Source: Natronococcus sp. CG52 (lineage in GTDB: Archaea > Halobacteriota > Halobacteria > Halobacteriales > Natrialbaceae). Taken from it: a stretch of 64,000 nt of DNA. The stretch lies in the NCBI RefSeq assembly GCF_023913515.1, contig NZ_CP099391.1, positions 2,108,001 through 2,172,000 of the forward strand, written 5' to 3'. Positions 35,171-43,170 of this stretch are shown in pieces. A model generated the notes under the pieces. That model made no database searches and had not been told where the DNA came from. It saw nothing but the letters and a program-made list of their open reading frames with translations. Position 1 is the stretch's first letter; every line of letters begins with the position of its first letter. The position numbers were made by a program, and so were the translations under genes.

Positions 35171-36814
35171 ATGGATAGAAGAAGAGTATTAGCAGGTACG
35201 GGTATCGCTTTCTCTGCTGCACTCGCCGGCTGTTCCGATCTCGACGGCGATCAGGCCGACGAGAATGACGATGGTGCCGACGATCTCGACGAGGACGACC
35301 ACGACCAGGGCAACAGTACCGACGATTCTAGTGAGGACGACACTGTCGATGATCAAGGGGATCAGGACCAGGATGGCGAGCAGTTAGACGAAGACGAGGA
35401 GTACGAAATCCAGGAGGAGGAAGAGCAGGAAGAGCAGGGTCAAGACGAAGACGAGCAGGAGGACACCGAAGACGATGAAGAGGCTGAGCCGGAAAAACAG
35501 CCCAATGTGATCCTTCCAGAGGACGCTGAGGAGCATCTGGATGTTCTCAATCACGAACTCGACTCGGACGGGACCCGGTGCGAGTTTTACGGGGACCTCG
35601 AGCGAACCAGCAGCGACGACGAGTACCACGTCTCCTTTGATACCGAGGTAACGCTCTATTCTGACGGCGGTGAGACGGTCGCAGAGAAATCTGGCCCGAG
35701 TGTGGATAGGGATGATCTCAGAGAGGGTGAGAGCCGAGTCTACTCGATCAGTTTCGACGACTGCGAGGGTGCTAACCAGTATACGTTCGAGGTTGTGAAT
35801 TTTAGCGCTATCCTCACGGCCGATGCGATGGAGGCTGACGTCGAAATCCATCCCGAGCTCGAGGATAAGCTCGAAGTCGGTCACAGCTTCAGCTGGGTGG
35901 ACGAGCCTGGTAGTGGCCGATGTCGGATCCGTATGAGTGTAGAAAACACCACTCACGATCACGTCATCAGTGCCACCGCAAATAGTGATGATCTCGATCT
36001 CGGGTTCACTAACATCGAGCCGGGTGAATCAGCTGAGAAAGAGATCGAGGGGTCCTGTAGTGAGGACATCGAGCAGTATCTAGTTCGAATCGGAACGTCA
36101 GACTACGAGATTGAAGACGCTGAACTGGTCAACGATCACAATGAAGAGATCGATGCAGAGGGTGAAGTGAGCCTCTCCGAGGAAGCTGAAGAGCATCTGG
36201 AGGTTCAGGATCACGCGCTCATACGGAATGGTTCGGATGGATGTGAGGTTCGTATCGAAGTCGAGAAAACCAGCGTCGACAAGTACCTAATCTCCTTTAG
36301 GGCTGCGGTGGGTGTCTATTCTGATGACGGTGAAGAAATTGCGCGGAGAGGAGGTCTCGGCGGGCCGGGTACAAGTAACGAGCGTATTGAAAAAGGCGAG
36401 AGCCGAATCTACTCGAGTCTCGGTTTAGAAAACTGTGAGGGAGCTGCTGAGTATGAGATCGATGTTTGGCGTTTTGGCGCTTCCGTCCCGATCGACGAGC
36501 TGGATCCTGACTTCGACCTGGATACCGAGCTCGAAGGAAAACTCAAAGTCACGGATTCTTCGATCCGTTATCTCGATTCCGTTCCGCTCTACGATAGTGA
36601 ACCCTGCAGGAAACATGCAACAGTGAAAAACGTCACTGAAGACTATCGTCTCTCTGTTAGAGGGCCAGAAGGCGACGAACGCAGAAAAACGATCACGCTT
36701 GAACCAGACGAAACCGGTGAGTTCTATTACTCCGGTTGGTGCTCGGTCTCTATGGACGATCTCACGTACGGGTACAGCATCCAGGCAGAGGAAGTCACAG
36801 AGATCGACTCGTAG
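35171..36814 (+). CDS. Tat-type lipoprotein with acidic linker and duplicated modules
   Basis: A 547-residue secreted lipoprotein I do not recognise. The Tat signal and lipobox MDRRRVLAGTGIAFSAALAG precede the anchor Cys (residue 21). Residues about 22-120 are an extreme Asp/Glu/Gln linker (EEEEQEEQGQDEDEQEDTED). Four beta-type segments follow; the first and third are clearly related: EDAEEHLDVLNHEL with FDDCEGANQYTFEV against SEEAEEHLEVQDHAL with LENCEGAAEYEIDV. Conserved Cys pairs suggest one disulfide per module. Codon use is less GC-biased than neighbouring genes. I chose the ATG at 35171 because it begins the Tat motif. Confidence 0.75.
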   Translation: MDRRRVLAGTGIAFSAALAGCSDLDGDQADENDDGADDLDEDDHDQGNSTDDSSEDDTVDDQGDQDQDGEQLDEDEEYEIQEEEEQEEQGQDEDEQEDTEDDEEAEPEKQPNVILPEDAEEHLDVLNHELDSDGTRCEFYGDLERTSSDDEYHVSFDTEVTLYSDGGETVAEKSGPSVDRDDLREGESRVYSISFDDCEGANQYTFEVVNFSAILTADAMEADVEIHPELEDKLEVGHSFSWVDEPGSGRCRIRMSVENTTHDHVISATANSDDLDLGFTNIEPGESAEKEIEGSCSEDIEQYLVRIGTSDYEIEDAELVNDHNEEIDAEGEVSLSEEAEEHLEVQDHALIRNGSDGCEVRIEVEKTSVDKYLISFRAAVGVYSDDGEEIARRGGLGGPGTSNERIEKGESRIYSSLGLENCEGAAEYEIDVWRFGASVPIDELDPDFDLDTELEGKLKVTDSSIRYLDSVPLYDSEPCRKHATVKNVTEDYRLSVRGPEGDERRKTITLEPDETGEFYYSGWCSVSMDDLTYGYSIQAEEVTEIDS

Positions 36815-37557
36815 CGCAACTCTTCCCTGATTTCAAGGAACGGAGACAACGGAGGAATGCGGTGGGTTCGATGGGTGACTGTTTTGGACCGGTGCTATGC
36901 GTGCCTCTGACGCCGGAAAAGGTCGGTCTGGGGAAGTGGAAGGAAGCGACTTTTTGTATCAACTGGTGGCTATCTATTGACTACTGGGGGTTTAGCTCGG
37001 AGCGGTCTCCTGGCGAAGATCGCCGAGCTTTGGACGTCTGATTTTCTGACGGCAAGCAGAAAATCATGCGCCTAAGACAGCAGAGGGATATATTCCACAG
37101 GAGGGAGGAACAGTTCCCGCAGGCGAGTGTGATGTTCGGGTAGTACGACACTCGATAGGCAAGACCGTTCTCGAGTACGAACTCTAAGTATTCGTCTGCC
37201 ATCCGTTCTGGATTCTGCATCTGATAAAAATCGTCCAGAACGAACTCCGTTTGAGTCACTCGGTAAATGGCACCCGACGATGTCTAGCATCTACTGGTGG
37301 CTATTCTTCGCGAGACAATTTTCGCATTTAACAAAATTGAAGGGGAATCGATATCGGATGATCTGTTCTTACGGCCACTTTCGAGCTCACCAGAGACGAA
37401 ATCCACTTCTTGGATACATACGAGGCATCCAATATTCGATGTTGAGCAAAAGTCCTAATGGAACAGTCATTAAACCGCGTTCCTGACGCCGTTCCGGCTG
37501 GGTCGCTCCGCCGCTGCCCGCCCCTCGAAACCCGGACCTCACCGCTGTCGGGACGAT
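36815..37557. other. Gene-poor region with a possible decayed gene
   Basis: About 740 bp without an intact recognisable gene and with reduced GC. On the minus strand about 36981-37268 encodes a protein-like stretch (TQTEFVLDDFYQMQNPERMA, then EYLEFVLENGLAYRVSYYPN), after which the same frame turns into poor sequence (SSLLWNISLCCLRRM) while the neighbouring frame resumes LRELFLPPVEYIPLLS and stops. This looks like a frameshifted remnant of an unknown gene, or chance. Nothing is seen from 37300 to 37557. Confidence 0.4.
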
Positions 37558-38418
37558 CTACAGCGACTCGGCCGCGTAGGACGTCTCGATCCCGTGGTTC
37601 CGAAGGAGGTAGCCGGCCAGCGACGTGGCCCACTGGGTCTGGGTCTCGAGGGTCGTCTCGTATCGCGTGACCTCCGTGAGATAGCCGGCATCCTCGAGGT
37701 CGGCGGCGACCTTGTGGACGAGTCGAGGGTGTTCGCCAGAGAGGGTGTTTCCGAGCGTGAAATCGTAGTCCTCGGGATACGAGTCGTCGATAACGTTCCG
37801 GTTCATGCAGCCGGCGACGTTGCTCGCGATCGCCCTCGAGTTACCCGCCGCGGACGGGAAGATCGCCTGTCCGTAGCCGTCCGGGCCGAGATCCGATCCC
37901 CAGATCCCCATGGAAGTGTGCATGTCGATAACGACGTCCGCGTCATAGTCCGTGATGAGGTCCCAGATCTCCCGCGCGATCGGCGTCGTGGGAGCCGAGC
38001 CGGAGGGGAACTGCTGATTCAGATCGCCGTCCGGCCCGCTGTACGTCCGCGCTTCGACCGCCGGCGCGTTCGCTTCGGGCAGCACGATGAGCGTTCCGCG
38101 GTCGAACTCCCACCCCCTGGCGTTCCGGGCGGCCTCGACGCCAGCCAGTTCGTTGCCGTGGATGCCCCCGATGACGACCGCCGTCGGACCCGATCGTTCG
38201 GATTCGCCGATGTACGCCGTGGTCTCGTACTCGGTTCCTGCCCGTAGCGTGCGCGTGGTTCGACGGATCGGGCGGAATCCGTCGTCCGCGCTTACGCTTC
38301 CGACGCCGACGAGTGCAGCGGTCGCTACCGTCGTCCCGCTCGCGATAAACGATCGCCGAGACGGCGTCGTCCGTTCAGTGCGTTGCTCCGGTTGTTCGTC
38401 CGCCGAGTGGTCGTTCAT
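37558..38418 (-). CDS. Tat-exported AstE/AspA-like zinc deacylase or peptidase
   Basis: A 286-residue exported protein. The Tat motif SRRSFIASGTTVATAALVGV is about residues 21-40. The catalytic domain resembles the succinylglutamate desuccinylase/aspartoacylase branch of the M14 carboxypeptidase clan: zinc motif VIGGIHGNELAGVEAARN (H and E ligands, about 94-105) and a later His in VVIDMHTSMGIWG. The usual glutamate region is in LVHKVAADL to YLTEVTRYETT. It would remove an acyl or amino-acid group from an external substrate; the substrate is unknown. An upstream in-frame ATG at 38595 is rejected because it bypasses the Tat signal. Confidence 0.83.
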   Translation of the reverse strand: MNDHSADEQPEQRTERTTPSRRSFIASGTTVATAALVGVGSVSADDGFRPIRRTTRTLRAGTEYETTAYIGESERSGPTAVVIGGIHGNELAGVEAARNARGWEFDRGTLIVLPEANAPAVEARTYSGPDGDLNQQFPSGSAPTTPIAREIWDLITDYDADVVIDMHTSMGIWGSDLGPDGYGQAIFPSAAGNSRAIASNVAGCMNRNVIDDSYPEDYDFTLGNTLSGEHPRLVHKVAADLEDAGYLTEVTRYETTLETQTQWATSLAGYLLRNHGIETSYAAESL

Positions 38419-38835
38419 TGAATTCAACCGGGTACACCAAACTGGAATGTGTATGAAAGTATACTGTCTTTTCCAGATGACAAAGCGATCATATCGGCAG
38501 CGTCTCGAGCCGCACCGGTTCGTATACCTCCGGAGATAAATGGCGCCATCGAGCCGCGTGTGTGCCGAATTCGTTCCATCCGCGAATAGCGCCACTCGAC
38601 CGGAGCGCCCGTTCTCGCCCGAATTTTCGCCGAGAACGTGCTCGATCCTGTACTGCGACCGTACTCGGCCGCCGTTGGTTGCAGAACTGCAACGAACTCG
38701 CCAGACGGCCGCTACCGACCGTTCCAGTGCGCGAATTGAGCGGTCAACGATGCCAAGAGACGGATCGAGAGCGTCTCGCTCGAGAATACTATCAGTACCG
38801 AAAACAATATCGGTGTCTGATCGTTGTCGATCAGT
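38419..38835. other. Intergenic region between divergent genes, 417 bp
   Basis: No supported gene. Short open frames here are rich in Arg and Ser and lack haloarchaeal composition. Promoters for the deacylase (leftwards) and the glmU-glmS pair (rightwards) must lie here; an AT-rich ACAATATCGG near 38802 is a candidate for the latter. Confidence 0.45.
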
Positions 38836-40008
38836 ATGAATGAGTGTTCAGCGATCGTTCTTGCGGCGGGCGAGGGGAAACGGCTTCGGCCGCTCACGAA
38901 ACACCGACCGAAGCCGATGCTCCCCGCGGCGACGAAGCCGATTCTCGAGCACGTTTTTGACGCGCTGATCGAGGCGGGGGTTACCGATATTACGGTCGTC
39001 GTCGGCTACAAGCGCAACCGTGTCCAGTCACACTTCGGACCGACGTATCGCAACGTGCCGCTACAGTACGTCACCCAGCAAAAACAGCTCGGCAGCGGCC
39101 ACGCGCTGCTGGCAGCGGAGTCGGCGGTCGACGGCTCACTGCTCGTCGTCAACGGCGATCAGCTGGTCGACGAGCAGATCGTCGAGGACGTTCTCGCGGC
39201 CCACGACGCGGCTGCGGCGACGCTCGGGCTGATCCGGCGAGCCGACGTCGCGAGATACGGTGGCGTCCTCCTCGAGGAGGAACGGGTGACGGAGATCGTC
39301 GAGAACCCGCGCGACGAGCGAGGGTATTGCCTCAATGCGGGCGTGTACGCGTTCGAACCAGCAATCTTCGACGCGATCCGCGCGATCGAGCCCCGGGCGG
39401 GCGAACACTCCCTCACGGATGCGATATCGACGCTCCTCGGAAACGACGAGGACGTTCGTGGAGCCGTCTCCGAGGGAACGTGGATCGATGCCACCTATCC
39501 GTGGGACCTCCTCCGGATCGCCGACGATCTGCTCGCTGACGCCTCTTCCGTCGAAAATCGGGTGTCTCCGGCAGCGTCGATCCACGACGCCGCGACGATC
39601 CTCGAACCGGTCGTCGTCGGGCCGGATTGCGTCGTCGGTCCCGGCGCCGTCGTCGGACCGAACGTCTGTCTCGGCGAGAACGTGACGATCGGCTCGAACG
39701 CGACGGTCGAGCGCTCCGTGCTCGACGCGGACACGCGAGTCGGAAGCGGCACCACCCTGTCCGACTGCGTGACCGGTCGCGGCGTGCAGATCGGCCCGAA
39801 CTCGACGGTCGTCGGCGGACCGGGCGACGTCGAGGTCGGAGACGAAATCCACCGCGAGGAAGCGCTCGGTGCGGTGCTGGCAGATCACGCCCGCGACGGC
39901 GGCGGGGTGACGTACGAGTCGGGGACGATCGTCGGTTCGGGGACCGTCTGCTATAGCGGCGCGACCGTCGGCGGCACGATCCCCGGCGACACCGAGGTGC
40001 GTACCTGA
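38836..40008 (+). CDS. glmU: Bifunctional sugar-1-phosphate nucleotidylyltransferase / acetyltransferase (GlmU-like)
   Basis: A 390-residue two-domain protein. The N-terminal nucleotidylyltransferase (about 1-230) has the signature IVLAAGEGKRLRPLTKHRPK and the metal-site LVVNGDQLV; the C-terminal part (about 250-380) is a left-handed beta helix of hexapeptide repeats (VVGPDCVVGPGAVVGPNVCL). This architecture occurs in archaeal GlmU-type enzymes that make UDP-GlcNAc from glucosamine-1-phosphate, acting as uridylyl- and acetyltransferase. Glucose-1-phosphate thymidylyltransferase is an alternative, but linkage to glmS (1-bp overlap) favours the amino-sugar role. Start at MNECSAIV. Confidence 0.85.
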   Translation: MNECSAIVLAAGEGKRLRPLTKHRPKPMLPAATKPILEHVFDALIEAGVTDITVVVGYKRNRVQSHFGPTYRNVPLQYVTQQKQLGSGHALLAAESAVDGSLLVVNGDQLVDEQIVEDVLAAHDAAAATLGLIRRADVARYGGVLLEEERVTEIVENPRDERGYCLNAGVYAFEPAIFDAIRAIEPRAGEHSLTDAISTLLGNDEDVRGAVSEGTWIDATYPWDLLRIADDLLADASSVENRVSPAASIHDAATILEPVVVGPDCVVGPGAVVGPNVCLGENVTIGSNATVERSVLDADTRVGSGTTLSDCVTGRGVQIGPNSTVVGGPGDVEVGDEIHREEALGAVLADHARDGGGVTYESGTIVGSGTVCYSGATVGGTIPGDTEVRT

Positions 40009-41807
40009 TGTGCGGCATCATCGGCTACGTCGGCACGGACCGCGGCGACGCCGCCGAGGTGCTGCTCGAGGGACTCTCACAGCTCGAGTATCGCGGGTAC
40101 GACTCGGCCGGAATCGCGCTGGCGAACGGCGAACTCGACGTCCACAAGCGCGAGGGCGAACTCGCCGAACTCGAGGCCGCACTGTCGACGGCCCGGCTCG
40201 GCGACGAAGCCGTCGGGGTCGGGCACACGCGATGGAGTACGCACGGCCCGCCGTCGGATCGCAACGCTCACCCCCACACCGACGAGGACGGCCGGGTCGC
40301 GGTCGTTCACAACGGGATCATCGAGAACTACCAGGCGCTCCGGGACGAGCTCGCGGCCGACGGCGTCGAGTTTCGAAGCGAGACCGACACCGAGGTCGTC
40401 CCGCACCTGATCGCGACGTTCCTCGACCGAGGGTTGGCGCCGGAGACCGCGTTCCGACGGGCGATCGATCGACTCGAGGGGAGCTACGCGATCGCCGCCG
40501 TCTTCGCCGGCTCGGAGACGGTGTACGCCGCCCGCCACGAGTCGCCGCTGGTGCTCGGCGTCGCCGCCGACGGCTACTACCTCGCGAGCGACGTGCCGGC
40601 GTTCATCGAGTACACCGACCGCGTCATTTACCTCGACGACGGCGAGTTCGCCCGTCTCGAAGCCGACGAGATCGCCGTCACGGACGGGAACGGCGAGGTC
40701 GTCGAGACGTCGATCGAGACCGTCGAGTGGGACGCCGAGGACGCCGGCAAGAGCGGCTACGACCACTACATGCGCAAGGAGATCAACGAACAGCCGTCGG
40801 CCCTTCGCGAGTGTTTCCGCGGCCGACTGGACGAACTCACGGGCCGCGTCTCGCTCGAGGGATTCGACGAACTGGAGCTGTCGACCCCGATCACGTTCGT
40901 CGCCTGTGGAACGTCCGCTCACGCGGCGATGTTCGGCGCACAACTGCTCCGGAAGTGGGGCGTCCCGGCCCACGCGTTTCTGGCCAGCGAGTTCGACGCT
41001 AGGTCGATGCCCCTGGGTTCGGAATCGACGATCGTCGGCGTCACCCAGAGCGGCGAGACGGCCGACACCCTGCGTGCGCTCCGGGAGGCCAACGGCGCCG
41101 GTGCGACGACGCTCGCGGTGACCAACACGGTCGGCAGTTCGGCCGCCCGCGAGACCGACGAGACGCTGTACATCCGGGCCGGACCGGAGATCAGCGTCGC
41201 CGCGACCAAGACCTTCGCGAGCCAGCAGGCCGCACTCACGATGCTCGCCGCCGAACTGAGCGATCACCGGTCCCGGGAACTCGTCCGCGAGCTACGAGCC
41301 GTCCCCGATCGAATCCAGTCCGTCCTCGATAGCTCGAGCGCTCGAGAGATTGCCGAACTGTACTGCGACGCCGACGCCTACTTCTTCATCGGTCGGGGGG
41401 CGAACTACCCCGTCGCACTCGAGGGCGCCCTGAAGATGAAGGAGATCACCTACGAGCACGCCGAGGGGTTCGCCGCCGGCGAGTTGAAACACGGCCCGCT
41501 CGCGCTCGTCTCCGAGAACACGCCGGTGTTCGCGGTCGTCACCGGCGACGGCCGCCGCACCGAGAAGACGATCGGGAACGTCAAGGAAGTCGAAGCGCGC
41601 GGGACGCCCGTCGTCGCGGTCACCGACGGCCGCTCCGAGGTCGGACGGTACGCCGACCACGTGCTCGAGATCCCGCCGGCCGGCGACGTGACGAGCGCGA
41701 TCCTCGCGAACGTCCAGCTTCAGCTCGCGGCGTACTGGACCGCCAACGAATTGGGGCGGTCGATCGACAAGCCGCGAAACCTGGCGAAGAGCGTCACAGT
41801 CGAGTAG
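40008..41807 (+). CDS. glmS: Glutamine-fructose-6-phosphate aminotransferase (isomerizing)
   Basis: A 599-residue enzyme making glucosamine-6-phosphate from fructose-6-phosphate and glutamine. The class-II amidotransferase half begins MCGIIGYVG (Cys2 is the nucleophile after Met removal), with HTRWSTHGPPSDRNAHPH downstream. Two SIS sugar-isomerase domains follow (ITFVACGTSAHAAMFGAQLL about residue 295; YFFIGRGANYPVALEGALKM about 460), and the C-terminus ends KPRNLAKSVTVE, the standard active-site tail. Its start overlaps the upstream stop, so it is co-transcribed with the GlmU-like gene; together they supply UDP-GlcNAc for glycoproteins or polysaccharide. Confidence 0.95.
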   Translation: MCGIIGYVGTDRGDAAEVLLEGLSQLEYRGYDSAGIALANGELDVHKREGELAELEAALSTARLGDEAVGVGHTRWSTHGPPSDRNAHPHTDEDGRVAVVHNGIIENYQALRDELAADGVEFRSETDTEVVPHLIATFLDRGLAPETAFRRAIDRLEGSYAIAAVFAGSETVYAARHESPLVLGVAADGYYLASDVPAFIEYTDRVIYLDDGEFARLEADEIAVTDGNGEVVETSIETVEWDAEDAGKSGYDHYMRKEINEQPSALRECFRGRLDELTGRVSLEGFDELELSTPITFVACGTSAHAAMFGAQLLRKWGVPAHAFLASEFDARSMPLGSESTIVGVTQSGETADTLRALREANGAGATTLAVTNTVGSSAARETDETLYIRAGPEISVAATKTFASQQAALTMLAAELSDHRSRELVRELRAVPDRIQSVLDSSSAREIAELYCDADAYFFIGRGANYPVALEGALKMKEITYEHAEGFAAGELKHGPLALVSENTPVFAVVTGDGRRTEKTIGNVKEVEARGTPVVAVTDGRSEVGRYADHVLEIPPAGDVTSAILANVQLQLAAYWTANELGRSIDKPRNLAKSVTVE

Positions 41808-41888
41808 TCCGGCAGTCAGCGGGTCCTGAAACTCGACCCACAAAATACATACCCGTAACGTAGCTCTCATCTGTACGAATTTCAGCCG

Positions 41889-42020
41889 ATGCGGATCACC
41901 GATCCGGACACCGTTTCTTCGCAGTCTCGAGCGACGGTCCGACGCCCGACAGACACTCGAGCGAGCGTCGTCGCTGGTGAAAGCGACCGGCGCGAGCAGG
42001 ACGAGGGTGAGCGCCGATGA
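41889..42020 (+). CDS. Very small hydrophilic protein, 43 residues
   Basis: A short reading frame starting MRITDPDTVSSQSRATV and ending SDRREQDEGERR. Its stop overlaps the start of the next small gene as ATGA (42017-42020), the same arrangement as in the well-supported operons of this window, which suggests translational coupling. An AT-rich ACAAAATACATACC at about 41840-41853 lies 35-45 nt ahead and could be the promoter. No domain, membrane segment or Cys is visible. It could equally be a fortuitous frame in the leader of the next gene. Confidence 0.45.
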   Translation: MRITDPDTVSSQSRATVRRPTDTRASVVAGESDRREQDEGERR

Positions 42021-42202
42021 CGGTCATCGTCGACCTGACTAACGGCGTCCGCGAGGAGTTCGAAACCGTCGAAGAACTCGAATCGGGCTGGATCAGGTGT
42101 ACGCGCCCTCGCAAGCAGCCGGAACCGGACCTGCCCGGCGACGAAACGACGAAGTACTATCCGCTCGAGAAGGTCGACGCTGTCGAGTCCGTCTCGAAGT
42201 AA
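42017..42202 (+). CDS. Small conserved-looking hypothetical protein, 61 residues
   Basis: A 61-residue protein, MTVIVDLTNGVREEFETVEE followed by LESGWIRCTRPRKQPEPDLP and PLEKVDAVESV. The alternation of beta strands with a charged loop resembles small OB- or SH3-like barrels, but no family is recognised. Composition and codon choice are haloarchaeal, arguing for a real gene. It follows a 43-residue frame with ATGA overlap. No paralogue occurs in the window. Confidence 0.6.
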   Translation: MTVIVDLTNGVREEFETVEELESGWIRCTRPRKQPEPDLPGDETTKYYPLEKVDAVESVSK

Positions 42203-42443
42203 GAAACCGTCGTGACGCGGTCGTTCGAGCGAGATAGACGTCGTATCTCTCCGCATCGATCACACGTCCGTCGGGCGTACCTGAATAGGTGGTGGGCCCC
42301 CGACACCACCACACTGTCGGTACCCGCTCTCTCACACGTCGTCGTCGCACCACGAGATCGTAATTCTGTCGGCCGACTAACCCTTGTGTCGGAGGCGTGG
42401 CGTCTGCGGGTAGACGCCGACTCGCGGTGCGTTCCGTCCGGTC

Positions 42444-43007
42444 TCACGCCGACTCCTTCGTCGACGAACGGGTCAGGACGTCGAGGATGGCACGGATCGC
42501 CCCGAGTCCCGGATAGCCGTCGCGACGCCAGTAGACGAGCGCGAGCGCTGCGAGCGCGAACTCGAGGAGGAAGTACGGATTGCCGAGCGATTCCTGGAAG
42601 AGTCCGATCACCGACGGCGCCCCGGACTCGTAGGGCTCGACCGGTAGCGCGGGCCAGAGGAGGAAACTCGGATCGGGAGCACCCCACAGTACGGGCACGG
42701 CGTCGACCAGCGTGTGTGAAAGCGCACCGAGTGCGAACGCGATCCCGTACTCGGGACGATCGTACCGTCGAACGAGGAGATAGACGCCGATCGAGAGCGG
42801 CACCAGAAGGAGCAACGAGTGGGCGAGGCTGCGGCCGGTCGGGATCACACCAAGATACCACGCCAGCGGTTTATCGACGAGATCCGGGAACTGCGTGCCG
42901 AGCAAGAGGATCAGGACGGTGATCTCACCCGGTGGACGGTCGAACCGCGTCCGCGTCGCGAGCGTGTAACAGAGATAACCGACTGCTGCGTGTCCGAGCG
43001 GCCACAT
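42444..43007 (-). CDS. Membrane-bound metal-dependent hydrolase-like protein (YdjM/DUF457 type)
   Basis: A 187-residue membrane protein beginning MWPLGHAAVGYLCYTL, with about four transmembrane helices (VLILLLGTQFPDLVDKPLAW, LLLLVPLSIGVYLLV, FALGALSHTLVDAVP). Conserved His and Asp in GHAAVGY, PDLVDKP, RSLAHSLLL and SHTLVDAVP match the YdjM/LexA-binding membrane hydrolase family, thought to coordinate a metal at the membrane face. The start at the WPLGHA motif is standard for the family; an upstream ATG at 43106 would add 33 unrelated residues. Confidence 0.8.
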   Translation of the reverse strand: MWPLGHAAVGYLCYTLATRTRFDRPPGEITVLILLLGTQFPDLVDKPLAWYLGVIPTGRSLAHSLLLLVPLSIGVYLLVRRYDRPEYGIAFALGALSHTLVDAVPVLWGAPDPSFLLWPALPVEPYESGAPSVIGLFQESLGNPYFLLEFALAALALVYWRRDGYPGLGAIRAILDVLTRSSTKESA

Positions 43008-43170
43008 GTAGTTCGGACGACGCGAGCGACGCCTATAACGCGTCTGATTTCTCGTCGGGTTCGTCTCGCGTCCGCTGGGCGAAAAACGATTGGACGGAGT
43101 TGTCACTAGGTTCTTATTCGCTCTTGATTTTACCAGTTTTTGTGGCGATAGAAGTCACAGTCAGTAAACT

